NCBI GenBank assembly: GCA_018712915.1
Contig: DVGC01000001.1
Span: 62,001-126,000 of the forward strand
Reading direction: 5' to 3'
Length of the DNA: 64,000 nt
DNA from: Candidatus Copromonas faecavium (nom. illeg.)
GTDB taxonomy: Bacteria; Bacillota; Clostridia; Lachnospirales; Lachnospiraceae
In this document: positions 8,845 to 17,679 of the stretch, piece after piece
Position numbering within the stretch: position 1 is the first letter of the stretch
How the letters are laid out: each line of letters starts with the position of its first letter
Made by a program: the position numbers and the translations under genes
Notes under the pieces: generated by a model
Told to the model about the DNA's origin: nothing
The model's input: only the letters and a program-made list of their open reading frames with translations
Database searches by the model: none

Positions 8845-8949
8845 CTAGTATCTTTGCGGAATCCGCATACTTCTGCAGCGAAAAATAACGGTTACAATCA
8901 GTACGGCAATTCCTGAGACCGCCAGTGAACCAATCAAAAATTTCTTCAT
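8845..8949 (-). CDS. 34-residue single-span membrane protein
   Basis: ATG 8949 is preceded by GAGGAGG with 9 nt spacing, an excellent ribosome site. The peptide has a basic start, one hydrophobic span (FLIGSLAVSGIAVLIVTVIF) and a basic C-terminal tail ending RIPQRY before TAG 8845. It begins 19 nt after the 174-residue protein ends and is followed by the 38-codon ORF, so the three probably share a transcript. Function is unknown. Confidence 0.6.
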   Translation of the reverse strand: MKKFLIGSLAVSGIAVLIVTVIFRCRSMRIPQRY

Positions 8950-8968
8950 AACGCATTTCCTCCTCTCT

Positions 8969-9493
8969 TCAGACGGTCAGAAGGCTGCAGCCCCTCTGGC
9001 AGACTTCATAGATCTCATCGTGCTTCTGCTCAATGAGCGGAGCAATCTGCTGTCTCCGGTTCCTTTTCAGCTTTTGATAGCAAAAATATGGGACAATCCA
9101 ACCGATAAAGCCGGGAATTGCTAAAACGACCATCAAGGGCAGCATTCCTGCCAGATAGGAAAACATTGCTCCGCCAAGCAATGCGGTCCCAACAAGTCCT
9201 ACGGAAAAAGAAACGATAGTTGCAGCCGTTGTTTCCGATTTCTCCAAAGCCTCAATTTCGTGAGCGCAGGCCTCAAACTGTCTCTGCAATCTGGAAAGCT
9301 CGGCCTTATTACGGATTTTACGGTCACGCTTAAATTTCATCGTAACATTTCCATCTTTTACTTCCTGCGTGGTATTTCCCTCATATTCCCAGCCAAAATT
9401 CCGATAACTGTCCACATACAGCGACTCCTTGCTGCTTTTTACAGGAACCTCCATATATTCAAAACCTATAAAACTGCTGTTTTTTTCATTCAT
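8969..9493 (-). CDS. Membrane protein with coiled coil, two TM helices
   Basis: The 174-residue protein has an N-terminal soluble part of about 60 residues with YRNFGWEYEGN and KDGNVTMKFKRDRKI. A short coiled coil follows (LSRLQRQFEACAHEIEALEKS), then two membrane helices at residues about 92-138, and a basic-acidic C-terminal helix (LIEQKHDEIYEVCQRG). The ribosome site AAGGAGTGA precedes the ATG. I do not recognise a named family. A decayed relative lies immediately upstream (9671-9905), so the gene was once duplicated. Confidence 0.75.
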   Translation of the reverse strand: MNEKNSSFIGFEYMEVPVKSSKESLYVDSYRNFGWEYEGNTTQEVKDGNVTMKFKRDRKIRNKAELSRLQRQFEACAHEIEALEKSETTAATIVSFSVGLVGTALLGGAMFSYLAGMLPLMVVLAIPGFIGWIVPYFCYQKLKRNRRQQIAPLIEQKHDEIYEVCQRGCSLLTV

Positions 9494-9614
9494 TGCACGT
9501 CACTCCTTTTCAGCTATTTTATGGAAGATTGATTGGTTATCTGATTGATGTCCTTATTTTAAACCGCCAATGTTAAGTTATTGATTCCATTTCGTTTGAG
9601 AAATATTAAAAGTA

Positions 9615-9655
9615 AAAAATGCCGGATGCAAAATCACGCGGCATCCGGCATTTTT
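9615..9655. terminator. Bidirectional Rho-independent terminator
   Basis: A perfect 14-bp inverted repeat (left arm AAAAATGCCGGATG at 9615-9628, right arm 9642-9655) has a 13-nt loop, and A/T runs form the outer ends in both directions. It separates the decayed paralogue at 9671-9905 from the 174-residue membrane protein gene. The stretch 9494-9614 between it and that gene holds the gene's promoter region, but no clear boxes were found. Confidence 0.8.
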
Positions 9656-9670
9656 CTGTGTGAAAAGCAG

Positions 9671-9905
9671 CTTATTTCTTTTTTCACAAATTGTATAAAT
9701 TTCATCATATTTTTGTTCTATTAATGGGTTTACTTCTTCAGCTTTTTTTCGAACCAGGATTCGATATAGAAAATACGGAAGAATCCAGCCTGTCTGTTGC
9801 TTTTTACCTCAATCCCTCTAATCCGCCAGCGCATAAATACTCCAAGAAGTGCAGCTCCGCCTCCGGCAAGGAACCCCAAAAGCGCATTGGAAGAGGGATT
9901 CTGAT
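9671..9905 (-). pseudogene. Decayed paralogue of the 174-residue membrane protein
   Basis: Reading the minus strand in shifting frames gives GWILPYFLYRILVRKKAEEV and NPLIEQKYDEIYTICEK. These line up with GWIVPYFCYQKLKRNRRQQI and APLIEQKHDEIYEVCQ of the intact gene at 8969-9493. Just upstream, in another frame, ALLGFLAGGGAALLGVFM matches its first membrane helix. At least one frameshift separates the parts, and no start was found. This is a tandem duplicate that has been lost. Confidence 0.7.
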
Positions 9906-10045
9906 ACTTTATTGATTGGCTGCAAGAGCTTCTTTTTCTTCATAATAACGGTCTGCAATATAGCCTGCAGATTCCGCCCACAATACATTCTCCGTATTTT
10001 TGCAAGGCCTTAGGGGAATACAATGTCCATTTCATCAAACCTGAC

Positions 10046-10099
10046 GGCTCTTTAAGAGCCAAAAGACACCAAACCCGCACTTTATGGTTTGATGTCTTT
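10046..10099 (-). terminator. Terminator hairpins after the decarboxylase-like gene
   Basis: A 14-bp stem (10062-10075 with 10086-10099, one G-U pair in the minus-strand RNA) is followed by TTTT. A small hairpin (GGCTC-TTTAA-GAGCC, 10046-10060) follows. They lie 20-70 nt beyond the stop at 10122 and probably end the operon that begins at 12386. The bases from 9906 to 10045 show no further gene. Confidence 0.65.
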
Positions 10100-10121
10100 C
10101 TGATCATTGTTTTAAAATTTT

Positions 10122-10805
10122 TTATTCTGCTGCCTTATTGATGCATGTAACTGCATTTAAGCTGCGCGGATACCCAATATACGGCAGGCACTGGGATACC
10201 ACACGAATCAGGAATTCTTTATCATTTCCCATGTTCATATTTCCCTTCGCATGGGCAATCAGCTGCGGTTCGCAGCCGCCCTGAGCCATCAGAAAGCAGA
10301 AAGTAATCATCTCCCTCTGAGCCAGATCAAGACCTGTCCGCGTATAATAATCACCGAAACAGTTATCCGCCAGCCAGCGGTTGATGTGACCATTTTTCCA
10401 GGCCTCTTTCATATGCGGGCCAAAAATATCCGCCTGTGCCTGAGCGCCTTTTTCCAGCCGGTCTTCCATCGCAGTCGTTGCTTTTCCGCTGGACGGAAGC
10501 GCAATTCCCCGTTCTGCAAAAATTTCATTTGTTATCTTCAAAAACGGCCACATCCGGCCCATTCCCACATAATCTGCAGACTGATACACCATTTCCTTCA
10601 CCGCTTCCGGCAGGACTCCCTCCTCCAGAGCCTTCGGCAGAAATTCTCTGTATGCATCCATTCCCTGGCAGCCCACCAGTGCAGCCAGGATGGCCAACCA
10701 CCTGGTGGGAGCTTCCAGCTGCTGTCCTTTCTCATTTACAACCTCATTCCATGCAAACTGCTCCACTCGTTCCATAAATTCCGGATCGGTTTCGTAATAA
10801 TTCAT
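10122..10805 (-). CDS. Carboxymuconolactone decarboxylase-family protein
   Basis: The 227-residue protein starts at ATG 10805, where AGGAGG lies 8 nt upstream. It has two CMD/AhpD-like helical units: residues about 30-85 (RWLAILAALVGCQGMDAYREFLPKAL) and the C-terminal half (REMITFCFLMAQGGCEPQLI, then FLIRVVSQCLPYIGYPRSLNA). The AhpD CxxC pair is absent, so a peroxidase role is unlikely. Such double-CMD proteins commonly sit with aldo-keto reductases and LysR regulators in clostridia. The substrate is unknown. The gene follows the aldo-keto reductase by 14 nt. Confidence 0.88.
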   Translation of the reverse strand: MNYYETDPEFMERVEQFAWNEVVNEKGQQLEAPTRWLAILAALVGCQGMDAYREFLPKALEEGVLPEAVKEMVYQSADYVGMGRMWPFLKITNEIFAERGIALPSSGKATTAMEDRLEKGAQAQADIFGPHMKEAWKNGHINRWLADNCFGDYYTRTGLDLAQREMITFCFLMAQGGCEPQLIAHAKGNMNMGNDKEFLIRVVSQCLPYIGYPRSLNAVTCINKAAE

Positions 10806-10819
10806 TTTGAATTCCTCCT

Positions 10820-11857
10820 TCAGATTTTTTGATCTCCGGCAGACCATACATGAGCCTCGCCGGACGCTGCCGCCGTATTCTGTGCCATAACGCCGACCAG
10901 ACGATGGGGAACATAAGGTTCCTCCAGATAAGAAATCTCCTCTTTGCTCAATTCCAAATCCACTGCCTTTGCTGCCCCTTCAATATGGGATAATTTCGTT
11001 GCCCCCACCACAGGTGCCTCCACCTTTGTAAGCAGCCAGGCAAGGGAAACCTCCGTCATACTTACACCATGCCTGTCAGCTAGCTCTGCCACCCGTTTTA
11101 TAATGATACCATCCTGTTCTGCCGTCGCATCATACTTCAGTCTGGCATAATCATCTTCTTCCAGCCGTTTGGACGTTTCACCCGGATGTTTGGACAGCCG
11201 TCCTCCAGCCAGGGAGCTGTAGGGAGTCATGGCAATCTGATCCTCCGCACACAATTTCGCCATTTCCCGTTCTTCCTCCCGGAAAATCAGATTATAGTGA
11301 CTCTGAACCGAAATAAATTTTGCAAACCCTTCCTGTTCTGCCAATGCATTTGCTTTGGCCAGCTGATAGGCAAAGCAATTGGAAATACCGATGTAACGAG
11401 TCTTTCCTGCTTTCACCATCCGGTTCAGCCCATCCATAATATCATAGAGCGGTGTCCGGTGGTCCCACATATGGTAAATGTAAAGATCCACGTAATTCAT
11501 TCCCAGATTCTCCAGGCTTTTATTCAGCATCCGTTCAATATGCTGCTGACCGGTAACGCCTGCCTCAATCTCCTCATTGGTGCGGGGCAGAAATTTTGTC
11601 GCCACAACCACCTTCTCCCGGCCGGCAAAGTCTTTCAATGCCCGCCCCAGATACTGTTCGCTGGTACCGCTCTGATATGCAATCGCTGTGTCAAAAAAAT
11701 TGACTCCCAGTTCCAGTCCACGCCGGATGATCTCCCTCGAATGTTCTTCATCCAGTGTCCATGTATGCTGGCCGTGAGCGGCATCGCCAAACCCCATGCA
11801 TCCCATGCAGATGCGGGATACCTGCAAATCCGATGTTCCAAGTTTTACATATTTCAT
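10820..11857 (-). CDS. Aldo/keto reductase, Tas/YajO type
   Basis: The 345-residue NADPH-dependent oxidoreductase has catalytic Asp and Tyr in NFFDTAIAYQSG, Lys in VVATKFLP and His in LYIYHMWD. The C-terminal cofactor site includes APVVGATKLSHIEGA. ATG 11857 is preferred over an upstream TTG at 11869 because the family begins MKYVKLGTSDL. It forms an apparent operon with the cyclophilin-like gene upstream and the CMD gene downstream, opposite a LysR gene. A fragment of a similar reductase survives at 4235-4538, so this locus and locus 1 are related. Confidence 0.9.
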   Translation of the reverse strand: MKYVKLGTSDLQVSRICMGCMGFGDAAHGQHTWTLDEEHSREIIRRGLELGVNFFDTAIAYQSGTSEQYLGRALKDFAGREKVVVATKFLPRTNEEIEAGVTGQQHIERMLNKSLENLGMNYVDLYIYHMWDHRTPLYDIMDGLNRMVKAGKTRYIGISNCFAYQLAKANALAEQEGFAKFISVQSHYNLIFREEEREMAKLCAEDQIAMTPYSSLAGGRLSKHPGETSKRLEEDDYARLKYDATAEQDGIIIKRVAELADRHGVSMTEVSLAWLLTKVEAPVVGATKLSHIEGAAKAVDLELSKEEISYLEEPYVPHRLVGVMAQNTAAASGEAHVWSAGDQKI

Positions 11858-12026
11858 TCTGTGTTCCAATCCTTTCTGTCAAAACGGTATGAACATTCAT
11901 TTTCTCCGTTCACCCGCAGCCGCTTTCCCGGTTCATAAACCATCCATGGATATCGGGTCCGTTCTGTCAGCGACGGCGCCCCGCATCCTCTTTCTGAGAT
12001 CATGCCCCGGGGCTGCTGACTTTTTC

Positions 12027-12386
12027 CTATTCTTCCTCATCAAGGGTCAGAGTCGCCGTAATGCTTCCCTTTCCGAGAACCTTTTTCAGCTTCTCCCCGG
12101 AAAGATTCTGTACCTTGCCGAGACGGGTAAAATTCCAGGTATTCGGTGCATAGTAAATGACAAGCAGATTTCCCTCTGACAAAATGACATCGCCTGCTTC
12201 CGTGGTGATAGGTTCATCATTGGCTGGCAGCTGCATTCCGAAGCTGCCAAACTTCTCCATATGCGCGTAGTCTTTCATGGAGAGGGTAAACGGGCCTTTT
12301 CTCAGCAAATCTTTTACCGCTTCAGCCGAACTGTTGTCATATAGTTTCACCTGGATCCTGGTACCATTCACTTCCATATTCATCAT
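12027..12386 (-). CDS. Cyclophilin-like fold protein
   Basis: The 119-residue protein is similar to the small cyclophilin-like (DUF4198/TM1367-like) beta-barrel proteins. Typical stretches are VNGTRIQVKLYDNSSAEAV, YAHMEKFGSFGMQLP and GNLLVIYYAPNTWNFTRLGK. No prolyl-isomerase catalytic pattern is obvious. The start has GGAG 9 nt upstream. It is probably the first gene of the operon with the aldo-keto reductase and the CMD protein, divergent from the LysR at 12663. The gap to the reductase (11858-12026) holds no gene. Confidence 0.82.
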   Translation of the reverse strand: MMNMEVNGTRIQVKLYDNSSAEAVKDLLRKGPFTLSMKDYAHMEKFGSFGMQLPANDEPITTEAGDVILSEGNLLVIYYAPNTWNFTRLGKVQNLSGEKLKKVLGKGSITATLTLDEEE

Positions 12387-12662
12387 TGTCCCATTCTCCT
12401 TTAAATTCTGTAAATTGCAGCTTGATAAGCTCTCTTTTTTTAATTATAATTCTTTCATATTTGAATGGCAAATAGTTATAAATTCTTATTTATTATCGCT
12501 TTTAAGAATGATGATATGGTATAATGGCATTGACGGGTTAATTGAAATTCTAACTGCAGCATTGAAATTGTAACTGCACATGGACATCCATAGCCCAGTC
12601 CCAGCAGAACTTCGCTGAAATCACACATGCGGCTGCTGAAGCAAAACAAGGAGCGAAAAGTT

Positions 12663-13574
12663 ATGTTAGAAACCAGACTGCTTCACTATTTCCTTGCCGT
12701 GGCAAGAGAACAGAATATCACCAGGGCGGCGCGGACATTGTTTATCTCTCAGTCTACCCTTTCCAAGCAAATGATGGATTTGGAAAAACAGCTGGGAAAA
12801 CAGCTTCTGATCCGCGGGAAACGAAACGTAACACTGACTGAAGATGGCATTTTTCTGCGCAACCGTGCACAGGAAATTATGAATCTTTTGGAAAATACAG
12901 AAACTGCACTTCATTCGGATGCAGAACATCTGAGCGGCGATATCTTTATCAGCTGCGGCGAGACGGTGGCCATGGACAGAATTGCCGGTCTTATGGCCTC
13001 CTTTCACCGTCAGTATCCGGAGGTGAAACTCCACATCTACAGCGGAGACGCAGATGCCGTCATGGAGCGGATTGATAAAGGACTGGCTGATATGGGATTG
13101 CTTCTGGGACCGGTACGGCAGGAAAAGTACGATTATCTGAATCTGCACCAAAAAGATATTTATGGTCTGCTGATGCCGGCCGGCTGTGCCCTTGCCAGGC
13201 AGGAAACCATCAATATTGATCAGCTGAAAACCCTTCCAATGATTCTGGCAGAGCAGACATTTTTCGGCCATCAGGACCTGGACTGGTTTGGAGAAGATGC
13301 TCTGGACGTGGTAGCTACTTACAATTTAATTTATAACGCAATATTTCTTGTGGAGCACGGCGTGGGATATGCCCTTTGTTTTGACCGCCTCGTAAATACA
13401 GCAGGCAGAGCCCTTGCCTTTCGTCCAATCAGCCCGGAACTGTCTGTAGGGCTCTATATTGTAACGAAAAAGTACCAGGTGTTCTCGCCTGCTGCGAAGG
13501 TATTTTATGACTGTTTAAATGTTTTTTCCGAAGAAAACCGGTGCTCCTTCCGCCAGGATTTCATTTCACGATGA
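12663..13574 (+). CDS. LysR-family transcriptional regulator (locus 2)
   Basis: The 303-residue protein starts at ATG 12663 (AAGGAG 9 nt upstream). It has an N-terminal helix-turn-helix (ITRAARTLFISQSTLSKQMMDLE) and a periplasmic-binding-like effector domain. The C-terminal segment YNLIYNAIFLVEHGVGYALCF and the end KKYQVFSPAAK match the LysR at 3066-3941. It is transcribed away from the cyclophilin-like/reductase/CMD operon, the expected target. The 276-nt divergent region 12387-12662 is A+T rich and would hold the operators; no perfect dyad stood out. Confidence 0.9.
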   Translation: MLETRLLHYFLAVAREQNITRAARTLFISQSTLSKQMMDLEKQLGKQLLIRGKRNVTLTEDGIFLRNRAQEIMNLLENTETALHSDAEHLSGDIFISCGETVAMDRIAGLMASFHRQYPEVKLHIYSGDADAVMERIDKGLADMGLLLGPVRQEKYDYLNLHQKDIYGLLMPAGCALARQETINIDQLKTLPMILAEQTFFGHQDLDWFGEDALDVVATYNLIYNAIFLVEHGVGYALCFDRLVNTAGRALAFRPISPELSVGLYIVTKKYQVFSPAAKVFYDCLNVFSEENRCSFRQDFISR

Positions 13575-13813
13575 ACGAGAATCAGGACCAGGATACCAGA
13601 CAGTCCATCTGCAGCCGGACCTGCCCACAGCACACCGTCAATTCCCCAAAACAGCAGGAAAATCTGAAAGCAGAGAAACGCAATACAGGAAATACACGTT
13701 ACTATCATTACCGCATTCCGGAAGGTTTCTTTGACATGGACATCGTTTCCCGCACCATAATTATATCCCAGAATCGGCTGCGTACTTTGGAAAATATCAA
13801 ATCTGCTTCCTTT
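13505..13813 (-). pseudogene. C-terminal remnant of a MATE efflux protein
   Basis: The minus strand reads FDIFQSTQPILGYNYGAGND and VHVKETFRNAVMIVTCISC, then DGVLWAGPAADGLSGILVLI. These are characteristic C-terminal segments of MATE multidrug transporters. Several helices between those blocks and the whole N-terminal half are missing. The 3' end overlaps the last 70 nt of the LysR gene on the opposite strand. Apart from this remnant the region 13575-13945 holds no other gene. Confidence 0.7.
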
Positions 13814-13945
13814 TTCTAACCGGCCCGAAAACAGATGTCCTTCCGGCCAATTTCATCCATTTCCGCATCTCAGCCCCATTGTCAGCTTTTGTCTTACATG
13901 TTAAACTTGATAAAAACAACTGTCCGTTTGAAAGGAGATATCCAT

Positions 13946-14428
13946 ATGGAACGAGAAATTCTGCTGCTTGGAAATCCTAAACTATATGAAGTTTCCGAGG
14001 AAGTCCGGCCAGACGAACTGGAAGGCCTGCGTCCTGTGTTTACCGATATGTTTGACTGCATCAAAGGTATCCGGCGGGATTATGGGTTTGGCCGGGCCAT
14101 CGCGGCGCCGCAAATCGGTGTGATGAAGCGGCTGATCTGCATCCTGACGGACAAGCCGTACGTGATTATCAATCCGCAGCTGGAATTTGTGGGAAACGAA
14201 ATGATGGAGCTGATGGACGACTGCATGTCCTTTCCCAATCTTCTCGTCCGGGTCCGCCGCTACCGCCACTGTATCCTGCGTTACCGGGATGAAAACTGGG
14301 AGTGGAAAGAGATGCACATGGACGATGATATGGCAGAACTGATTCAGCACGAATACGATCATCTGGACGGAATCCTGGCCACCATGCGTGCAGTCGATTC
14401 GAAGGCTTTTGCTGTCAAAAAACCTTAA
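13946..14428 (+). CDS. def: Peptide deformylase, divergent
   Basis: The 160-residue metal hydrolase removes the formyl group from N-terminal methionine. ATG 13946 has AAAGGAG upstream. Metal ligands are Cys93 (DDCMSFP, in place of the usual EGCLS) and His135/His139 with catalytic Glu136 (QHEYDHLDG). Motif 1 reads GRAIAAPQIG (residues 49-58). The acidic change in motif 2 marks a secondary deformylase type seen in many clostridia. It is a single gene, not beside fmt, so the housekeeping copy is probably elsewhere. Confidence 0.88.
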   Translation: MEREILLLGNPKLYEVSEEVRPDELEGLRPVFTDMFDCIKGIRRDYGFGRAIAAPQIGVMKRLICILTDKPYVIINPQLEFVGNEMMELMDDCMSFPNLLVRVRRYRHCILRYRDENWEWKEMHMDDDMAELIQHEYDHLDGILATMRAVDSKAFAVKKP

Positions 14429-14525
14429 GCTTCCTGCCCTAGTGTAAGGCAAACGGTTCCCTTTTGCGGGAGTACGTATCCCGCAGCGCCCGTGATGGAA
14501 TCGAAAAGAAAAGTTCCTGTTCGGC

Positions 14526-14586
14526 AAAAAAGCGGAATCACTGTATGAAAGGAAACGTTCTCTTCCTTCCTGCAGCGATTCCGCTT
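14526..14586 (-). terminator. Terminator between def and pepT
   Basis: A stem made of AGCGGAATCACTG (14531-14543) and its near complement at 14573-14585 is preceded by a run of A on the plus strand, giving a U-run in minus-strand RNA. It lies just beyond the pepT stop. The position between two converging genes suits a terminator for pepT. Confidence 0.65.
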
Positions 14587-14611
14587 CTGACGCAGCTTTG
14601 CCCGCTTTTCC

Positions 14612-15853
14612 TTACGCGTTCTTCTTCACGTCTTTAAATTTCTCCGCAATCTTAATCAAAAGCTGAACAATGTTTTCCATGGACTGAATGCAGACAAACT
14701 CATATTTTCCATGAGCATTGTGACCGCCTGCACACAGGTTGGGACAGGGAACTCCCATATAAGACAGTCTGGAACCATCCGTTCCGCCGCGGACCGGACG
14801 AACCACCGGCGCATCTACGCCCAGCTCCTTGAAAGCCTCTGCCGCCACATCCATCAGATACATATGAGGCTTAATCTTCTCCGCCATGTTATAATACATA
14901 TCGGAAATTTCCACGGTTACGGTTCCTTCTCCGTACTTCTCATTGAGGAAATCGCCCACTTTTTTCGCATAAGCCTTTCTCTGCTCAAAGATTTCCATGC
15001 TGTGATCCCGAATCAGATAATCCAGAAGGGCATTCTCCACGTTTCCGGACATGTTGTTCAGGTGGAAATATCCTTCATATCCTTCCGTATACTGAGGCTT
15101 TTCCGCCGTCGGCAGCATGGACTCAAATTCCATTCCCACCAACAGAGCATTCTTCATTTTTCCTTTGGCACTGCCGGGATGGATGTTCTGTCCCTGGATT
15201 TTGATCTTCATGGAAGCTGCATTGAAAGTCTCATACTCCATCTCTCCCCAGGCTCCGCCGTCGACCGTGTAAGCCACATCAGCACCCCAGCCTTCCACAT
15301 CAAAGAAATCCACTCCATGACCCACTTCCTCATCGGGAGTAAAGGCAATTTTTATAGTTCCATGAGGAATCTCCGGATGGGACAGCAGGGTTTCCGCCAT
15401 GGTCATAATCTCCGCGATTCCGGCCTTATCATCGGCTCCAAGCAGAGTCGTACCATCGGTGGTAATCAAATCCATTCCCACATACTTTTTCAGATCCGGG
15501 AACAGCTCCGGAGACATGGTGATTCCCAGGGCCTTGTTCAGGATGATGGTCTTTCCGTCATAGGACTTGATTAACTGGGGATGCGTATCTTTATCGGAAA
15601 AATCCGGAGATGTATCCATATGAGCCAGGAATCCTACCACCGGGCAGTCTGTCTCCACTGTGGCAGGAATGGTGCCGTACACATAGCCATGCTCACTCAT
15701 AACCGCGTCCTTGATTCCGATGGCCTTCATCTGCTCCAGAAGAAGCTTCGCCAGAGCAAACTGCTTTTCCGTACTGGGAACCTGTTCCGTATCCGGCGCC
15801 GACTGGGTATCAAAGGCCACATACTTTAAAAAATTATCAACGACTTTCGACAT
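14612..15853 (-). CDS. pepT: Peptidase T (tripeptide aminopeptidase)
   Basis: The 413-residue M20-family zinc peptidase frees the N-terminal residue of tripeptides. Zinc-site motifs are [13 protein letters not shown] (His, Asp), the bridging Asp in [12 protein letters not shown], the catalytic Glu pair in [10 protein letters not shown], and the late His in [26 protein letters not shown] is also typical. The start at 15853 suits GGAGAG 9 nt upstream; an ATG at 15859 is possible. It is probably a single-gene unit supporting peptide and amino-acid fermentation. Confidence 0.96.
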   Translation of the reverse strand: MSKVVDNFLKYVAFDTQSAPDTEQVPSTEKQFALAKLLLEQMKAIGIKDAVMSEHGYVYGTIPATVETDCPVVGFLAHMDTSPDFSDKDTHPQLIKSYDGKTIILNKALGITMSPELFPDLKKYVGMDLITTDGTTLLGADDKAGIAEIMTMAETLLSHPEIPHGTIKIAFTPDEEVGHGVDFFDVEGWGADVAYTVDGGAWGEMEYETFNAASMKIKIQGQNIHPGSAKGKMKNALLVGMEFESMLPTAEKPQYTEGYEGYFHLNNMSGNVENALLDYLIRDHSMEIFEQRKAYAKKVGDFLNEKYGEGTVTVEISDMYYNMAEKIKPHMYLMDVAAEAFKELGVDAPVVRPVRGGTDGSRLSYMGVPCPNLCAGGHNAHGKYEFVCIQSMENIVQLLIKIAEKFKDVKKNA

Positions 15854-15930
15854 AATCATCTCTCCTTTTTTATATTGTTTCCGACTGATGCCGGCAAACT
15901 TTTGCTGTTCGTGTCTGCTCTTTTTATTTT

Positions 15931-16482
15931 CTATGATTCCTTTTCATCATCTCTCCGCTCCAGATCAAGCTGCAGCGGCTCCAGATAGTGAACCAGCATG
16001 TCCCTGTAACCCCGGACCGGATATGATTCCGGCACCACTTCTTCATAGGTAAAACTTTTCCGTCCGCCTTGCTCCATCCGTTCCCAGAACCTTGCAATCA
16101 GGGCAAATGGCACATAATAAATTTCCTGGAGGGAGGTGAAGGATAAAAGAATAAAGGAAATCCCGCCCTGCTCCTCAAATTTTTTCATGAATGCAACCTG
16201 ATGGGGGTGAAGGTTCTGCAGGGGAAAGGTGGATACGGCACATTCCTTGGCATCGAAACAGACCGGAATGCTCTGAACCACGCCGATGTAATCCACCGTA
16301 CTTTTCGTATCAAAGTAAGCCAGAGTGATATGGCGGCTGGCCTTGTCAATCTCAATGGGGGTAATGGGCGTGGGGATTTTCTGAATCAGCGCCAGATTCT
16401 TCTCCCGATAGACATCGTTGGTGCGGTTGATCAGCTCCTCCAGGGTCGAGCCCCGAAGTCCCCTCGTTTTCCAGGTTCCCAT
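15931..16482 (-). CDS. recU: Holliday junction resolvase RecU
   Basis: The 183-residue enzyme cleaves four-way junctions in Gram-positive recombination and segregation. The N-terminal [21 protein letters not shown], then the nuclease core with [10 protein letters not shown] and [14 protein letters not shown] (Asp, Glu, Lys of the PD-(D/E)xK site), and [17 protein letters not shown] are typical. In Bacillus recU sits with ponA; here it is alone upstream of pepT. The acidic C-terminus ([10 protein letters not shown]) is not part of the fold. The gap 16483-16690 holds no gene. Confidence 0.93.
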   Translation of the reverse strand: MGTWKTRGLRGSTLEELINRTNDVYREKNLALIQKIPTPITPIEIDKASRHITLAYFDTKSTVDYIGVVQSIPVCFDAKECAVSTFPLQNLHPHQVAFMKKFEEQGGISFILLSFTSLQEIYYVPFALIARFWERMEQGGRKSFTYEEVVPESYPVRGYRDMLVHYLEPLQLDLERRDDEKES

Positions 16483-16690
16483 ATTCTGTCGTCTCCTCCA
16501 TGTTGTCCAGATTTTATCTTTTAAGCAGATCGCTGTCCTCGCCGTCAGACTTTACCATTCAACTTATATTTTATCTCGCAAGCCGGCACTTGTCACGCAT
16601 TTCTGCTCAGGAACGTCATTTGCTTTTTCGCTTTCCCTGCTGCTCACATATCACAAAGCACATTTAGTTTACATAATATTTTTATGTCAA

Positions 16691-17662
16691 CTAAACGGTT
16701 TCCAAATTCCATTTTCTGATTGCTGCCTGAAATGTTTCCGGCAAAGGCGCCTCAAAAACTTTTCCGGAAAGATAGGAGAACCGGCCGGAACATACGGGAA
16801 ACTCCAACCGGCAGGAATGGAGCAGCTGATGAGGAAAGCCCCGCTCTCCTCCGTATTTTCTGTCACCCACAATGGGATGGCCGATGGAAGCCAGATGAGC
16901 ACGAATCTGATGGGAGCGGCCTGTGTACAGCCGCACCTTCAAAAGACTGTGACTGTCGTGAACCGCCAGCGGCTCATATCTGGTCCGAATCGGGACTCCC
17001 CCCGGCCGCTGTTCCTTAAAAACAGAAACTTTATTGGCCTTCTCATCCTTTACCAGCCAGCCCTCGATGGTCTTCGTCTTCCTGATTTCGCCTGCAACAA
17101 TACACTGATAATCTTTATGGATGGTCCGATCTCGAAACACTTCCGAAAGGAACTGAAGTCCGGCCAGCGTTTTCCCCGCCGATACGATTCCGCTGGTATT
17201 TCGATCCAGCCGGTTGCAGACCGACGGACGGAAGCTGCCAAGCTCCTCCCTGGAAAGGGAACCGGATTCCAGAAGATAACCGATGAGCATTTCCACCAGC
17301 GATTCCTCTCCCTTGCCGTCTCCCTGAGACAGAACCCCGGCCGGTTTGTTGAGCAGAAGAATATCCGGGTCCTCATAAAGGATCTCCAGCTTTCCGGAAG
17401 CTTTGTTCAGACTGCTGTCCTGAAAGCTTTTCAGAATCTCTTTATCTGAAAATTTGTCAATGGTCTCCTCCGACAAAAACAGCCGTACCACATCTCCCTC
17501 TTCCAGCTTTTCCCCGCCTTCGCAGCGTTTTCCGTTGAGCGTAATGTTCTTTTTTCTCATCATCTTGTACAGGAACCCTTTTCCTGCCAGACGCATATAT
17601 TTTCCAAGGAATTTATCCAGCCGCTGTCCGGCCTCATTCTTCCCGATTTCCAGTTCCCGCAT
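16691..17662 (-). CDS. RluA-family 23S rRNA pseudouridine synthase
   Basis: The 323-residue enzyme has an N-terminal S4-like RNA-binding domain (residues about 12-75, LDKFLGKYMRLAGKGFLYKMMR) and a synthase domain with the catalytic Asp in CNRLDRNTSGIV. Other family motifs are LLNKPAGVLSQGDG and LYTGRSHQIRAHLASIGHPIVGDRKYGG. It isomerises uridines in large-subunit rRNA; the exact site (RluC or RluD type) cannot be set by eye. It ends 28 nt after recU's upstream gap and follows the hypothetical gene at 17680. Confidence 0.92.
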   Translation of the reverse strand: MRELEIGKNEAGQRLDKFLGKYMRLAGKGFLYKMMRKKNITLNGKRCEGGEKLEEGDVVRLFLSEETIDKFSDKEILKSFQDSSLNKASGKLEILYEDPDILLLNKPAGVLSQGDGKGEESLVEMLIGYLLESGSLSREELGSFRPSVCNRLDRNTSGIVSAGKTLAGLQFLSEVFRDRTIHKDYQCIVAGEIRKTKTIEGWLVKDEKANKVSVFKEQRPGGVPIRTRYEPLAVHDSHSLLKVRLYTGRSHQIRAHLASIGHPIVGDRKYGGERGFPHQLLHSCRLEFPVCSGRFSYLSGKVFEAPLPETFQAAIRKWNLETV

Positions 17663-17679
17663 CCGCTTCCCCTCTGCTG

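Noticed and set aside
1..13900. A complete integrative element or genomic island
   Set aside because: Only one dead integrase is present, with no conjugation, phage or repeat-flanked structure to define an element.
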